A DNA stretch of 48,848 nt from Clostridiaceae bacterium (GTDB taxonomy: Bacteria > Bacillota > Clostridia > Oscillospirales > Acutalibacteraceae), in contig JAEDEQ010000004.1 in assembly GCA_016293225.1 (NCBI GenBank), positions 1 to 48,848 on the forward strand. The letters run 5' to 3'. The translations under genes were made by a program, and so were the position numbers. Position 1 is the stretch's first letter; each line of letters begins with the position of its first letter. Positions 6,689 through 16,940 of the stretch are shown here, one piece after another. The notes beneath the pieces were generated by a model. That model had not been told where the DNA came from. It was given only the letters and a program-made list of their open reading frames with translations, and ran no database searches.

Positions 6689-9600
6689 TCATTCCGCGTC
6701 AATTTCTATCTCCTGCGAAAGGAAGAACGAATAAAGCAGCATTTCCCGAACCTTGTATCCCGTGCAAAGCTCAAGCGCTTTTTTGTATGTTCTGACCTGA
6801 TTTTTATATTTTTCGCAGAACTGCTCCTTTGTTTTGAGTCTGTCGGTCTTATAATCAAGGACAACAAGCTCACCGTTTTCAAGGAACGCGCAGTCCGCAA
6901 TACCCTGAATCATAACGTTTTCGTCCTCAAACTCCGAAAGCTCCGGATAAACCTCCGATATCGGAACATTTATTGTGAACTTTTTTTCGCGCATAACGAG
7001 CGTGCTTTTAAGAATACGCTCGCAAAGCGTGCTTTCAAAAAAGGCTTTAAGCTGCTTTCTGTCAACGGCGTCTTTTTCCCTTTCCGTGAGAAGTCCGCGC
7101 TCAAAAACGGCGTTAATTTCGCCCTCAAGGTCAGTTTTTGCCCTTTCGTAATCCGCAAACTGCATGAACGAATGGGTGGCAATTCCCTTTTGGGCGCCCG
7201 TAAGTCCGGCGGAAAGGAAGGAGGGTCTTGACGAAGCGAAGTATTCGCGGTCAACAAAGTTTTTGTCAACCTCCGACGCCGCGCGCTTGCTGACAACGTA
7301 TGAAAGCTTTTCATATTTATACTGCCACGAAAAGCGCTTCTCAAGCGTTTTCAAAAGCTTTTGGTCAACCCTTGCGCGCTGCGGCTTTTCCTCGGCCGGC
7401 ATTTTCCCCTCATATCCGCGCTTTATCACAAGCTTCATTCCGAAATCGGACGGAAGAACAAGGTTTTCGGAAATTCCCGCGCTTTCGCGAAGCTCTTTGA
7501 AATCCTCATGGCGCAAAAACGCACAAAGAAGCCAGTCGCTGTAGCTTGTCGCCATTGAGGAGGCAAAGGGCGTAATCTTTTTCCGCGCGGCGTTAATGTT
7601 TGCAACGCACTTGAGCGCCGCCTTTTCCGCGCTTCTGACTGCGGAAACCATGATGAGCTTTTCCTTTGCCCTTGTCATTGCAACATAGAGCACGCGCATT
7701 TCCTCGGACACGGCGTCCCTGCGCAGCGAGCATTTGACCGCCCTGTGGCAGACCGTCGGGTACTGGGCAAGTGTGGCCTCGTCGCGGCGGATAAGTCCGA
7801 GCCCCGATTCGCTGCTTATTACGGCGTTCTGAATTTCATCGCTGCGGTTGAAAAGCGTTCCGCACCCCGCAAGGATACAAACCGGAAATTCAAGACCCTT
7901 TGACTTGTGGACAGTCATTATCCTCACAACGTCCGCGTCCGCCGAAACGCCGACGGCGCCGGGCAAATCGCCTTTGGCTCTCTCCAGCCGGTCAACAAAG
8001 CGGACAAAGCCCGAAAGCGAATAATAACCGCCCTTTTCATAGATATCGGCGTAATCAAGCAAAAGCATGAGGTTTTCCTTTTTGGCCGAGGCTCCCTTTG
8101 CGCAGCGCACGGCGGCGTCTATCCCCGTTTCATCATAAACGGTACGGATAAAGTCTACGATATTCATGCAGACGGCTATTCTGCGGAAATAGCTTATCTT
8201 TTCAAGAAAATCAAGGCTTCGCTTTTCGCCCCGGGCGGCGGCGGAAAGCAGACAGGAATAAATGTTTCCCTCGCGGTTTGCGCTGCGTATTGCGGCGCAT
8301 TCATCGGGAGAAAAGCCGAACAGCGGAGACATCAGCACGCTTAAAAGCGCAACATCCTGCTTCGGATTGTCAATCACGCGCAGCAGATTCAGCATAAGGC
8401 TTATCTCAGGAGCGGAAAAGAAGTCCGCGTCAAGCTGAGTAAAGCAGGGTATGCCGCGCCTTTTGAGCGCTTCGGCATAAGCTTCGCCCCGTGCGCTTAA
8501 TGAGCGCATAAGAATTGCAATGTCACTGTATCTTACGGGTCGGCTGCTTCCGTCCTCGCCCTTAACGGTGAAGCCGCTTTTAACAATGGCCTCAACAAGT
8601 GCGGCGGTATAGTCCGCCTGATATTCGGTGCTGCTCATTTCATCGGTGTCAAGCTGCGCAGTCTCAAGCAGATGAAACTCGGCGCATTCGTCTTTTTTTT
8701 CGTCATATGCGGCGGAAAAGACAAGCTGTTCCTCATCGTTATACTCCACGCCGCCGGTCATTTCGCTCATAACCTGAGAAAAGACAAAGTTAACGCAGCC
8801 GGTTACGCTCCTGCGGCTTCGGAAATTGTTTTTAAGAATAATTTTCGAGGGATAGTTGTTCCTTTCGCCGTTATAAAGCGGCAGCTTGTTTTTAAGCTCA
8901 ATGAATATTTCGGGCATCGCCTGGCGGAAGCGATAGATGCTCTGCTTCACATCGCCCACCTTGAAAAGGTTGTTGTTTGAAACGGCGGTGAAAAGCATAT
9001 CCTGCGCCTTGTTCGTGTCCTGGTATTCATCAATGAGTATTTCGTCAAAGCTGCTTTGAAGCTCCTTTGCAAGCTCGGTGCGCTCAAAGCCGTCCTTTGT
9101 TTCGCAAACAAGCAGCGACAAGGCAAGGTGAGTGATATCGTTGAAGTCTGCAAGCTGTTTTTCGCCTTTCAGCTCGGAAAAATGCTTTGAGTAAACGCCG
9201 ACAGCCTTGCACAGGCTCCTTGTCATCGGAGCAAAAAAGCGCATATCGTCCTCAAACTCCGCCTCGCTCGAGCAGAAAAGCGGGGCAAGATTCTTTTTGA
9301 TAACATCCTTGAGCCTGTCGCGGCTGTCGGAGAGGAACTGCACCTCCGGGTCGTTTTTCAGCTCCTTTGAAACAGAGCCGCGCCGTATAAATTCAACGCT
9401 TTCAACAGCCTGCCGCACCTCGTCCCACGTTCCGCCTTCAAGGCGGTCGGAAATTGTCCGCAGTCCTGCGCAGTCGCTTTCAACCGCGGCGGAAAACGCC
9501 TTTTCAAGCTCGGCAACGCCGGAAATCTGCGCCCTCATTGCAGCTAAGACGTCATTGCAGTAAGCAACGGCGTCGCGCGCATAACCGAGTATCACGCGGC

Positions 9601-10231
9601 CGAAACGGCTTTCCCTGAGCGGCTTTGCGCTTTCATAATCGGCACAGATCTCCCTGAGCCATTTTTCCGGAAACGGATAGGACACGCTGCGGCGGTACAT
9701 TTCAAGTATCGTTTCGGAAAGGAACGAGTCGTCGCGCCCTTTGAAAAGCAGCTCCACAAGGTCGGTGAACCCCTTTTCGCCCTGCATATAAAGCTCTTCA
9801 AGGGTGAGAGTCATTGCCTTTTGGGAAAGGAGCTGAAGCTCGCCCTCATCACCGGTGCGAAAGTCCGGCGAAATTTCAAGCTGTTCAAAATGCTCGCGCA
9901 CTATCCTTGCGCAGAAGGAGTCTATTGTGCATATTTTTGCCGAGGGGAGAAGCAGCTGCTGCTTTATCAGGTGTTCGTCTGACGGCGCTTTTGCAATTTC
10001 ATTTTCAAGCGCGGCAGCAATGCGCTCTTTCATCTCGGCGGCCGCCGCCTTTGTAAAGGTGACAATCAACAGCCTGTCGGCGCTTGAGGGACGGTCTTTA
10101 TCGGTCAGGCGCTCAATGACGCGCTCAACCAGAACGGCGGTTTTGCCGGAGCCTGCCGCCGCGCTGACAAGCACGCTGCCGTCCCTTGCGCCTATTGCCT
10201 GAGCTTGCTGCTTTGTCCATTGCCTTTTCAT
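6689..10231 (-). CDS. addA: ATP-dependent helicase/nuclease subunit A (AddA)
   Basis: Helicase and nuclease subunit of AddAB, which resects double-strand breaks for RecA-dependent repair in Gram-positive bacteria. The 1180-aa UvrD-like protein shows the Q motif near residue 8, Walker A SAAAGSGKT (23-31), motif II LIDEYQDTN, motif VI LYVAMTRAKEK, and near the C-terminus the RecB-family nuclease motif LVVLDYKTDRL. Length is typical (about 1,200 aa). Its ATG overlaps the addB stop codon by 4 bp, so the two subunits are translationally coupled. No obvious terminator was seen after its stop. Confidence 0.97.
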   Translation of the reverse strand: MKRQWTKQQAQAIGARDGSVLVSAAAGSGKTAVLVERVIERLTDKDRPSSADRLLIVTFTKAAAAEMKERIAAALENEIAKAPSDEHLIKQQLLLPSAKICTIDSFCARIVREHFEQLEISPDFRTGDEGELQLLSQKAMTLTLEELYMQGEKGFTDLVELLFKGRDDSFLSETILEMYRRSVSYPFPEKWLREICADYESAKPLRESRFGRVILGYARDAVAYCNDVLAAMRAQISGVAELEKAFSAAVESDCAGLRTISDRLEGGTWDEVRQAVESVEFIRRGSVSKELKNDPEVQFLSDSRDRLKDVIKKNLAPLFCSSEAEFEDDMRFFAPMTRSLCKAVGVYSKHFSELKGEKQLADFNDITHLALSLLVCETKDGFERTELAKELQSSFDEILIDEYQDTNKAQDMLFTAVSNNNLFKVGDVKQSIYRFRQAMPEIFIELKNKLPLYNGERNNYPSKIILKNNFRSRRSVTGCVNFVFSQVMSEMTGGVEYNDEEQLVFSAAYDEKKDECAEFHLLETAQLDTDEMSSTEYQADYTAALVEAIVKSGFTVKGEDGSSRPVRYSDIAILMRSLSARGEAYAEALKRRGIPCFTQLDADFFSAPEISLMLNLLRVIDNPKQDVALLSVLMSPLFGFSPDECAAIRSANREGNIYSCLLSAAARGEKRSLDFLEKISYFRRIAVCMNIVDFIRTVYDETGIDAAVRCAKGASAKKENLMLLLDYADIYEKGGYYSLSGFVRFVDRLERAKGDLPGAVGVSADADVVRIMTVHKSKGLEFPVCILAGCGTLFNRSDEIQNAVISSESGLGLIRRDEATLAQYPTVCHRAVKCSLRRDAVSEEMRVLYVAMTRAKEKLIMVSAVRSAEKAALKCVANINAARKKITPFASSMATSYSDWLLCAFLRHEDFKELRESAGISENLVLPSDFGMKLVIKRGYEGKMPAEEKPQRARVDQKLLKTLEKRFSWQYKYEKLSYVVSKRAASEVDKNFVDREYFASSRPSFLSAGLTGAQKGIATHSFMQFADYERAKTDLEGEINAVFERGLLTEREKDAVDRKQLKAFFESTLCERILKSTLVMREKKFTINVPISEVYPELSEFEDENVMIQGIADCAFLENGELVVLDYKTDRLKTKEQFCEKYKNQVRTYKKALELCTGYKVREMLLYSFFLSQEIEIDAE

Positions 10232-13200
10232 CTGCGCTCCTCCTTTCCGTCAAGAATGTCAAGACATTCGCCGTGGGTGCGCTTTTCAATATATCGGATT
10301 TTTCCGTCCGGCTCCCTGCGGCAAACGGAGGAAAAGGCGCACCAGTCGCAGGTATTCGCGTGACCCTTGCCGTAGGCCGGGCGCGCCGGAATTTTTCCGT
10401 CATGCAGGGAGTTGCCCATTTCCGCCATAATTTTTTCAAGCCTTTTTGAAAGCGCTTCAAGCTGAGAAAGCGAAATAAAGTTTCCGCTGAGCGCGCCGCT
10501 TTTTTTGTTCACCTTTATCGGAATGAAGCGGCCGGAAAGGGCTTTGTCCATACCCTTTACAACCTCGCCGTCATCAAGGAGCATTCCGTCCATTTTTCCG
10601 CCGCAGAGCCTTTTTTCGTCAAGCTTTTTTTCGTCCTCGCCGCGCTCGGCCGCAAAAGGCTCCGCTCTTGCCGGAAGATAAAGCACACCGGAGGGAATAA
10701 TGTTCCCGTAGCGCTTTTCTCCGTTTTTCCAGATTGAAACAAGGTAAAGAATCATCTGCATTCCGAGTCCGGAAAGGACGTCCGACAGCGAGAACTCCTT
10801 AGGTCCCGTTTTGTAATCGACAATGCACAGATAGGTTTTTCCGTCCTTTTTCATCACGTCAACGCGGTCAACAATTCCGTGAAGCTCCACAAAGCCGTCG
10901 TTAAGCTTTACCCGAAGCGGAGCAACGCCCTGCTTTTCGCTTATCGGAAGCTCAAAGTCAACGGGTTCAAAATCGCTTTCCGAAAACTCCGAAAGCAACC
11001 GCTCGGCAATGACGCAAAGCGAATTATAAAGGCGCGAATAAAGGTAGACAAACCTCCGGCTTCGCTCATCTGATGAGCCCATATATTTATCCATGTATTC
11101 TTTAAGATACTTTTCAATTTCCGCTTTCGCCGTATCCAAGGAAAGCGAGTATATCTTTTCGCCGCGGTGGTTTGAAAGCAGCTTTTCCAGAACAAAATGG
11201 ACAACCGTTCCGATGTTTGCGGCGTCAAGCCGGACTGCAGAGCGCTCCTTTGCTTTCATTCCGTAGCGGCAGAAGTATTCAAACGGACACGCTCCGTAGG
11301 TTTCAAGCTGAGAGGCGGAAAGATAAAGCTTCTTTCCGAAAAGCTCCTTTGCTTTTTGCGGATTGTCAAAGGAGAAGTCCTTTTTATCGTTTGCGCGCGC
11401 AACGGCCTTGAGCTTACCTTTAAAATCCTCTTTTGAGGAGAAGTATTTTTTCAGCGTTTTTTCCGTATCGGTGTCCTCGTGCCAGTTTTCCGCCATAAGC
11501 TCAAAGGCGGCGTTTTCGCACTCAAGCATTTCCCTTTCGTCGCCGTACGGAAACGATGTTTCGCTTATGGACGGAAAAAGTCGGCAAAGCGAAAGCACAA
11601 TTTCCGACCGGGCCGTTTTTTTACCCGTCTGATCGGTCAGACTATAGGAGACAAAGAGCTTTTCGCGTGCGCTGCAAAGGCTGTTGTATACCATGAACCT
11701 TTCCTCGGCGGCAAGCTCCTGCGGACTTTTTGAAAAGGTGGGCAGAATGTCGCGCAGCTTTTGCGCCTCAAACTCGGAAAACAGACCCGCGCCGTCCGAA
11801 TAAAGCGGAAAAACGCCCTCGTTTGCGCCAACAACAAAAATCACCTTTGCCGTTTTGGTCTGAATCCTGCCCGCGTCGCAGATGTAAACCTCGTCATAGC
11901 CGTCCGGGAGCTTTCCGAGCGACTGGGTTTCCAGCGCGGTTTCAAAAAATTCAAGCAGCTTTTTCGGCTTTACCGTCCTTTCGCCGAGTACGGCGGCAAG
12001 GTCGTCAAAAACGCTCACAATGATGTCCCAAACCTGCTGCTGCACCAGCGCAAGCTCAATGTTTCCGCCCTCTTCAAGCTCAATGGCGTACTGCCGCAGC
12101 CGTTCGCAAACGCCGGTATCAACGGCAAAATTAAAAACGGCCGCAAGCGTTTCTTTTGCGTTCTTGTCCTTGACCGACTCGCGCAGAGCCAGTATCGGCT
12201 TAATAAGTCTGTCCTTTGTTTCATTGAGGGAGGCAAGACGCTGCCTGCGCTTTTCGTCAAGCTCAACGCCGAAGCCGTCCGGGTTGTCCTTCCATTCGCG
12301 GCAGAGCGCGGCAAAGTCAAGATCCCACATCAGGGCATAGTTTTCAACCTCGGAAAGCTCGTCCCACGAAAGCGGCGAAAGGGAGGTCTTGGCATATTTC
12401 AAAAGCGATTCAAGGTTCACTCCGTTTGCAAGCATTTCAAAAACCGCGCGCATGAAAACGCAGAGCGGTTCGTTTTCCACCCGGGCGCGTCTGTCCTCAA
12501 AAATCGGCACGCCGCATTTTTTAAGACTGTAGCGTATCTCTTTCTGGTAAAGCTCGCCGCTGCGGTAAACCACGGCAATGTCGCGGCAGCGGTAGTTTCC
12601 CGTGCGCAACAGCGAATGTATTTTTGAAGCGACAAAGGCGCACTCCTCTCGCACGGACGGCGCGTTCACTATCTCTATTGCTCCGGCCTGCCCCTCAAAC
12701 GGCTTAGCAAGCGGATCAAAAAGATTATTTTCAAGAAAGCGAAGCTCCTTTCCTGAATAGGTTTGAAAGCCGTTTTTTTCATCGGTGAGTAAAATTGTTT
12801 CCCCGACCTCAACGCCGGCTTTTTCCGCTTCCTTAATGAGTCTTTTTGCCGTCCGGTTCACGCAGGCAAAGGGCGAAAGCGTATTCTTTGAAAAAATGTC
12901 GTCCGTGCAGAACGTGAAATAAACGTCCTTCGCCCTTTCAATGATGTGCCTTATAATCTTCATCTCCTGCCCGGAGAAGGTTCTGAAGCCATCAACCACA
13001 ACGGTTTTTCTGTCAAAATAGCTGCTTTTTGAAAGCCTTTCCCAAACCGCGGTGAGAAGGTCGCGGTCGTCAAAAAAGCTTTCGCCGAGTATTGCGTTGT
13101 ATGCGTCATAGATAAGCGCGGTTTCATTCGTCTTTTTTTTGAGCAGTCCGTCCGGAAGCCTTGCCGCCGCTTCAAAAAGGTCTTTGGGCTCAACCGCCTG

Positions 13201-13584
13201 CTTTTTAAGGCGAGCAACCTCGCAGAGCATCTTTTTTGCAAAAGCCAGGCTGCTTTTGTGGCGGGCAAAGAACGTGAGCCGTTCTTCAAGGGAATCGAGC
13301 GCAAGGCTCATCATAACGGCGCTTGCGGAGTCCTTTAATATCGGCTTTGTAATTCCGCCGACGGCTTTGAAAACAACGTCCGCAAGCCGCGTGAACGAAA
13401 GCACCTCCACCCTTGCCCCAAGGAACGGGCCGAGGGTGTCGAGCACGCCCCTGTCGCTTTCAAAGGTGAACTGCTTCGGCACTATTAGAACCGTGCTTTC
13501 GCCCTTTTCGGCAAACCTGCCCAGCAGAGAATGGGCAAAGGTTGTTTTTCCGCAGCCTGCGCGGCCGATAATGAAGTTGAGCAT
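10228..13584 (-). CDS. addB: ATP-dependent helicase/nuclease subunit B (AddB)
   Basis: Partner of AddA in end resection. The start at 13584 is supported by GGGGAG 6 nt upstream and by the family N-terminus MLNFIIGRAGCGKTT, with Walker A at 7-15; a longer in-frame extension would cross the promoter. The protein is 1118 aa, normal for AddB. The C-terminal nuclease domain contains LCIVDYKTGPKEF. The Cys that frame its iron-sulfur cluster are visible as CPFEYFCRYG and, near the end, CDWCAFSSVC. It is the first gene of the addBA pair, driven by the promoter at 13619-13647 and divergent from the phosphatase gene at 13798. Confidence 0.96.
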   Translation of the reverse strand: MLNFIIGRAGCGKTTFAHSLLGRFAEKGESTVLIVPKQFTFESDRGVLDTLGPFLGARVEVLSFTRLADVVFKAVGGITKPILKDSASAVMMSLALDSLEERLTFFARHKSSLAFAKKMLCEVARLKKQAVEPKDLFEAAARLPDGLLKKKTNETALIYDAYNAILGESFFDDRDLLTAVWERLSKSSYFDRKTVVVDGFRTFSGQEMKIIRHIIERAKDVYFTFCTDDIFSKNTLSPFACVNRTAKRLIKEAEKAGVEVGETILLTDEKNGFQTYSGKELRFLENNLFDPLAKPFEGQAGAIEIVNAPSVREECAFVASKIHSLLRTGNYRCRDIAVVYRSGELYQKEIRYSLKKCGVPIFEDRRARVENEPLCVFMRAVFEMLANGVNLESLLKYAKTSLSPLSWDELSEVENYALMWDLDFAALCREWKDNPDGFGVELDEKRRQRLASLNETKDRLIKPILALRESVKDKNAKETLAAVFNFAVDTGVCERLRQYAIELEEGGNIELALVQQQVWDIIVSVFDDLAAVLGERTVKPKKLLEFFETALETQSLGKLPDGYDEVYICDAGRIQTKTAKVIFVVGANEGVFPLYSDGAGLFSEFEAQKLRDILPTFSKSPQELAAEERFMVYNSLCSAREKLFVSYSLTDQTGKKTARSEIVLSLCRLFPSISETSFPYGDEREMLECENAAFELMAENWHEDTDTEKTLKKYFSSKEDFKGKLKAVARANDKKDFSFDNPQKAKELFGKKLYLSASQLETYGACPFEYFCRYGMKAKERSAVRLDAANIGTVVHFVLEKLLSNHRGEKIYSLSLDTAKAEIEKYLKEYMDKYMGSSDERSRRFVYLYSRLYNSLCVIAERLLSEFSESDFEPVDFELPISEKQGVAPLRVKLNDGFVELHGIVDRVDVMKKDGKTYLCIVDYKTGPKEFSLSDVLSGLGMQMILYLVSIWKNGEKRYGNIIPSGVLYLPARAEPFAAERGEDEKKLDEKRLCGGKMDGMLLDDGEVVKGMDKALSGRFIPIKVNKKSGALSGNFISLSQLEALSKRLEKIMAEMGNSLHDGKIPARPAYGKGHANTCDWCAFSSVCRREPDGKIRYIEKRTHGECLDILDGKEERR

Positions 13585-13618
13585 TTTGTTTCTCCCCAAA
13601 AAATTTGTTATCTGCAAT

Positions 13619-13647
13619 ATTGTAACAGCTTTTGTGATAATTTTCAA
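13619..13647 (-). promoter_or_regulatory. Promoter of addBA
   Basis: Minus-strand TTGAAA (13642-13647), 17-bp spacer, TACAAT (13619-13624), 35 bp upstream of the addB start. It is back to back with the plus-strand promoter at 13731. Confidence 0.75.
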
Positions 13648-13730
13648 GAAGCGCAGCCCTGCCGCAGGGTGCAAAGTCCGCTTTTTGTCCTTTTGCAAGT
13701 CGGAAGAGGCGAGAAAAGCAAAAGCCGCTA

Positions 13731-13759
13731 TTGAAATCCGGACAAAAATAAAGTATAAT
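13731..13759 (+). promoter_or_regulatory. Promoter of the phosphatase-ymdB-recG-luxS unit
   Basis: TTGAAA (13731-13736), 17-bp spacer, TATAAT (13754-13759), 38 bp before the first ATG. It is the only strong promoter I see before the run of closely spaced plus-strand genes ending with luxS. Confidence 0.8.
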
Positions 13760-13797
13760 TATAATGAGTTATTTTTTATATTCCGGGAGTACGCATA

Positions 13798-14502
13798 ATG
13801 AAAACTTATACCTTGCACCTTCTTCGCCACGGATTGACAAAGGGCAACCTTGAGGGACTTTATATCGGCCACACGGACACGCCTCTTTGCGCCGAGGGCA
13901 AAGAGCAGCTTTTACAGATGAAAAAGGAGCTTTGCTATCCCGAATGCTCCTTTGTTTTTTCAAGTCCGCTGAAGCGCTGCCTTGAAACGGCAAAAATTCT
14001 TTATCCGTCCGTCAAGCCCATAGTTATCGACGGACTTATCGAATATGACTTCGGCGAGTTTGAGGGCAAAAGCGCAGATGAGCTTTTTGAAAAGCAGCCG
14101 CTGTTTCCGCGCTGGCTTGCCGGGGAAAAGGGAGTTGCTCCCCCGTTCGGCGAATCAAACGAGGCTTTTGCAAAGCGCGTTTGCTCCTCATTTATAAAGA
14201 TAGTTGACGGGATTCTCAAAACGGGAGCGGATAACGCCGTAATAATCACCCACGGCGGCGTTATGGGCGCTGTTCTTTCAAACTTCGGTCTGCCCGAGGC
14301 TTCGGCGCACGAATGGCTCGCCCCGCCCGGCTGCGGCTTTTCCGTGCGCGTCACTCCGTCGCTGTGGACGTCCGGCCGCAAGTTCGAGGTTATCAGGGAA
14401 ATTCCGCTCACCACGGAAACGGGCGGCAACTACTATGACGGCTGGGATTATTACCCTGACGAAAGCGACGATGATTTTGACGTTTCGCAGTACCTTGACT
14501 GA
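13798..14502 (+). CDS. Histidine phosphatase family protein (PGM/CobC-like)
   Basis: A 234-aa member of the phosphoglycerate mutase-like phosphatases, which use a phospho-His intermediate. The LRHGLT signature places the nucleophile at His11; Arg10, an acidic partner near Glu82 (IEYDFGEFEG) and the second catalytic His152 (IITHGG) are present. TDTPLCAEG resembles the alpha-ribazole phosphatase (CobC) subgroup, but no cobalamin genes are nearby, so the substrate is left open. The C-terminus carries an unusual acidic, Tyr-rich tail (DYYPDESDDDFD). It is first in a plus-strand run, 14 bp before ymdB. Confidence 0.88.
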   Translation: MKTYTLHLLRHGLTKGNLEGLYIGHTDTPLCAEGKEQLLQMKKELCYPECSFVFSSPLKRCLETAKILYPSVKPIVIDGLIEYDFGEFEGKSADELFEKQPLFPRWLAGEKGVAPPFGESNEAFAKRVCSSFIKIVDGILKTGADNAVIITHGGVMGAVLSNFGLPEASAHEWLAPPGCGFSVRVTPSLWTSGRKFEVIREIPLTTETGGNYYDGWDYYPDESDDDFDVSQYLD

Positions 14503-14516
14503 TTGGAGAAAAAAGC

Positions 14517-15290
14517 ATGAATATTCTTGTTCTCGGCGACGTAGTCTCGCAGTGCGGCTGCGAAAAAGTCCGCGCCGCCGTTCCGCCCTTCAAGCGCCTT
14601 AAGGGCATTGACCTCTGCCTTGCAAACGGCGAAAACTCCGCAAAAGGCAACGGAATCACGCCCGAAAGCGCAAACGCCCTTTTTTCAAGCGGAGTTGATT
14701 TCATCACAACGGGAAACCACGCTTTCCGCCGCGCGGAAATGTATGATTACTTTGAGGAAAGCGACTGCGTCATCAGGCCGTACAACTATCCGCCCTCGGC
14801 GCCCGGCAGGGGAGTCGGAATTATCGACATGGGAAAAGTTCAGGTGGGCGTTATCAATCTTTCCGGAACAATGTTCATGGAAAACCTTGAAAATCCGTTT
14901 TACGCCGCAGACCGCGCGCTTGAGGAAATTGAAAGCTGCAAAATCAGGCTTGTTGACTTCCACGCGGAAACAACGAGCGAAAAGCTTGCGCTGGCGTACT
15001 ATCTTGACGGTAAGGTTTCCGCCTTTTTCGGCACCCACACGCACGTTCAGACGAGCGACGAGCGCATACTGCCCCAAAAAACGGGCTACATCACCGACCT
15101 CGGAATGTGCGGACCGAGCGAAAGCGTTCTCGGTGTGAAAAAGGAGATTGTGATAAAAAAATTCCGCACCAATCTTCCCGTCCGCTTCGATACCGACGAG
15201 GACGCTCCCTGCCTTATTCACGGCTGCATTTTCACCGTTGACGAAAAAAGCGGCGAATGCCTTGAGGTTGAACGGGTAGAGCTGGAATAA
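14517..15290 (+). CDS. ymdB: YmdB-family metallophosphoesterase
   Basis: A 257-aa metallophosphoesterase of the TIGR00282/YmdB family, which in Bacillus hydrolyses 2',3'-cyclic nucleotides and influences biofilm and motility decisions. Metal-binding residues are visible: Asp8 (LVLGDVV), Glu39-Asn40 (NGEN), Asn67-His68 (TTGNHAF), the His of VDFHAE and GTHTHVQT. Length is normal. GGAG precedes the ATG 14 bp after the phosphatase stop. The usual neighbour rny (RNase Y) is not in this window. Confidence 0.93.
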   Translation: MNILVLGDVVSQCGCEKVRAAVPPFKRLKGIDLCLANGENSAKGNGITPESANALFSSGVDFITTGNHAFRRAEMYDYFEESDCVIRPYNYPPSAPGRGVGIIDMGKVQVGVINLSGTMFMENLENPFYAADRALEEIESCKIRLVDFHAETTSEKLALAYYLDGKVSAFFGTHTHVQTSDERILPQKTGYITDLGMCGPSESVLGVKKEIVIKKFRTNLPVRFDTDEDAPCLIHGCIFTVDEKSGECLEVERVELE

Positions 15291-15305
15291 AGGAGAAGCA
15301 AAAAA

Positions 15306-16844
15306 ATGAAACGAGCTTTTATAATTTTTCTTTGCGCCGTTTTGCTCTGCCTGAGCCTTTGCTCATGCAAAAAGGAGCCGGAAAGCTCCACGTCCGAAAG
15401 CGGCAACGGCGCTGCCGAGCAAACAACCGAAATTCATTCCCAAGCCTCGCCTTTCAAGGCGGTTATCGGCTATTATTCCTCGGATTCGCTCAATCCCTAT
15501 AAAACAAAAAGCCGCACGAATCAGTGCGTTGCAGCGCTTATCTACGATTCGCTTTTCAAAGTCAGTGAAAACTACGAGGCTTTGCCCCTGCTTGCCGAAA
15601 GCATTGAGATTGACGGAAAAAAAGTCACCGTCTCCCTCAGAAGCGGCCTTTCCTTTTCAAGCGGAAACGCGGTAACCGCCGCCGATGTTGCATATTCCTT
15701 TGTGCTTGCAAAAAGCAGTCCGCTTTATTCCGACAGACTTGCAAACGTTGCCTCCTGCACCGACAGCGCGGATACGCTCATCTTTACCCTTTCCGTTCCG
15801 GACGTTTTTGTTGCCTCCTGCCTTGATTTTCCCGTTGTTGAACGAAGCAGCGGAAAAAAGGAGCTTCCCACCGGCAGCGGACGGTATACTATAAAAAAGC
15901 AGAACAATTCCTATGTCCTCACCGCGTCCGAAAGCAGTACCAGCGCGGAGGTCATGGAGCAAAAGCACATCTATCTGCTTGACCTCGGGGCAACGGAAAA
16001 CCAGATTTATCTCCTGCGCACCGGCGCTCTCTCCTGCTTTTTTGACCCCGACGGAAAAAAGAGCAATCAGAAAACCGATACCGGCGTTTCAAAAGTTATG
16101 CTCAACAACCTTGTTTTCCTCGGCTTCAACAGCGAAAACGAGCTGCTCTCCGACGCGCGCGTGCGCCGCGCGATTGCACTGCTCACCGATAAGGACGAGC
16201 TTGCCGCGTCCGCGTATGACTCGATGGCGCAAAGCGCGTTCTGCGTTTTTAACCCGAAGTTTTCCACCGCCGCCGCGCTGAAGGAGCTTAAAACCTCAGC
16301 CGATCCCGTTGCGGCCGCGTCACTGCTCGATGAATGCTCGCTCACGCTCAAAAGCGCCGCGTCCAAGGTTCGCCTGACAAAGGACGGAAACCGCGCAAGC
16401 TTCACTCTCATCGTCAACAAGGAGGACGAGCGCCGTCTGAAAGCCGCAAAGCTCATAAAGTCACGGCTTGAAAAGGGCGGCCTTGCGGTTGAAATTTCAG
16501 CGCTGGCCTTTGAAGATTACAAAGGCGCGGTTGAAAACGGCGACTTCGACCTCTACCTCGGCGAGGTTAAGCTTTGCGCAAACATGGACCTTTCTCCGTT
16601 CTTTTCAAGCGCGGGAAAGGCAAGGTACGGCATTGACCTCAAATCTCCGCTTTGCAACGCATATTTTGACTTCAAGGAAGGAAAGATAGATATATCGACC
16701 TTTGAAAGCGTTTTTGAGGAGGAGCTGTGCTTTCTTCCCCTCTGTTACCGCATGGGCGCCGTTTATTACTCAAGACCGCTCAAATTTGAGGGCGCACCTA
16801 CTGAAAGCGATATTTATTCCAACATTTATTCCTGGAGCTTTTAA
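15306..16844 (+). CDS. Peptide-type ABC substrate-binding lipoprotein (SBP family 5)
   Basis: A 512-aa extracellular lipoprotein. The signal peptide ends in a lipobox with Cys21 (LSLCSC), followed by a Ser/Glu-rich linker. The body carries family-5 solute-binding features: SLNPYKTKSRTNQCVAALIY, an NAVTAADVAYSF block, and RVRRAIALLTDKDELA. Such proteins bind oligopeptides, nickel or sugars for an Opp/Dpp-type transporter. No permease or ATPase genes adjoin it, so it is an orphan binding protein, possibly serving a transporter elsewhere or acting as a sensor. GGAG lies before the ATG, 15 bp after ymdB. Ligand unknown. Confidence 0.88.
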   Translation: MKRAFIIFLCAVLLCLSLCSCKKEPESSTSESGNGAAEQTTEIHSQASPFKAVIGYYSSDSLNPYKTKSRTNQCVAALIYDSLFKVSENYEALPLLAESIEIDGKKVTVSLRSGLSFSSGNAVTAADVAYSFVLAKSSPLYSDRLANVASCTDSADTLIFTLSVPDVFVASCLDFPVVERSSGKKELPTGSGRYTIKKQNNSYVLTASESSTSAEVMEQKHIYLLDLGATENQIYLLRTGALSCFFDPDGKKSNQKTDTGVSKVMLNNLVFLGFNSENELLSDARVRRAIALLTDKDELAASAYDSMAQSAFCVFNPKFSTAAALKELKTSADPVAAASLLDECSLTLKSAASKVRLTKDGNRASFTLIVNKEDERRLKAAKLIKSRLEKGGLAVEISALAFEDYKGAVENGDFDLYLGEVKLCANMDLSPFFSSAGKARYGIDLKSPLCNAYFDFKEGKIDISTFESVFEEELCFLPLCYRMGAVYYSRPLKFEGAPTESDIYSNIYSWSF

Positions 16845-16940
16845 AGCGGCAACGTTTCTTAGCTCCACGCGGCGCAAAAAGCCGGAATCCAGCACCCGGA
16901 AATCTGTCGTCATACATACTTTCTTTCAAAGGAGCAAACT

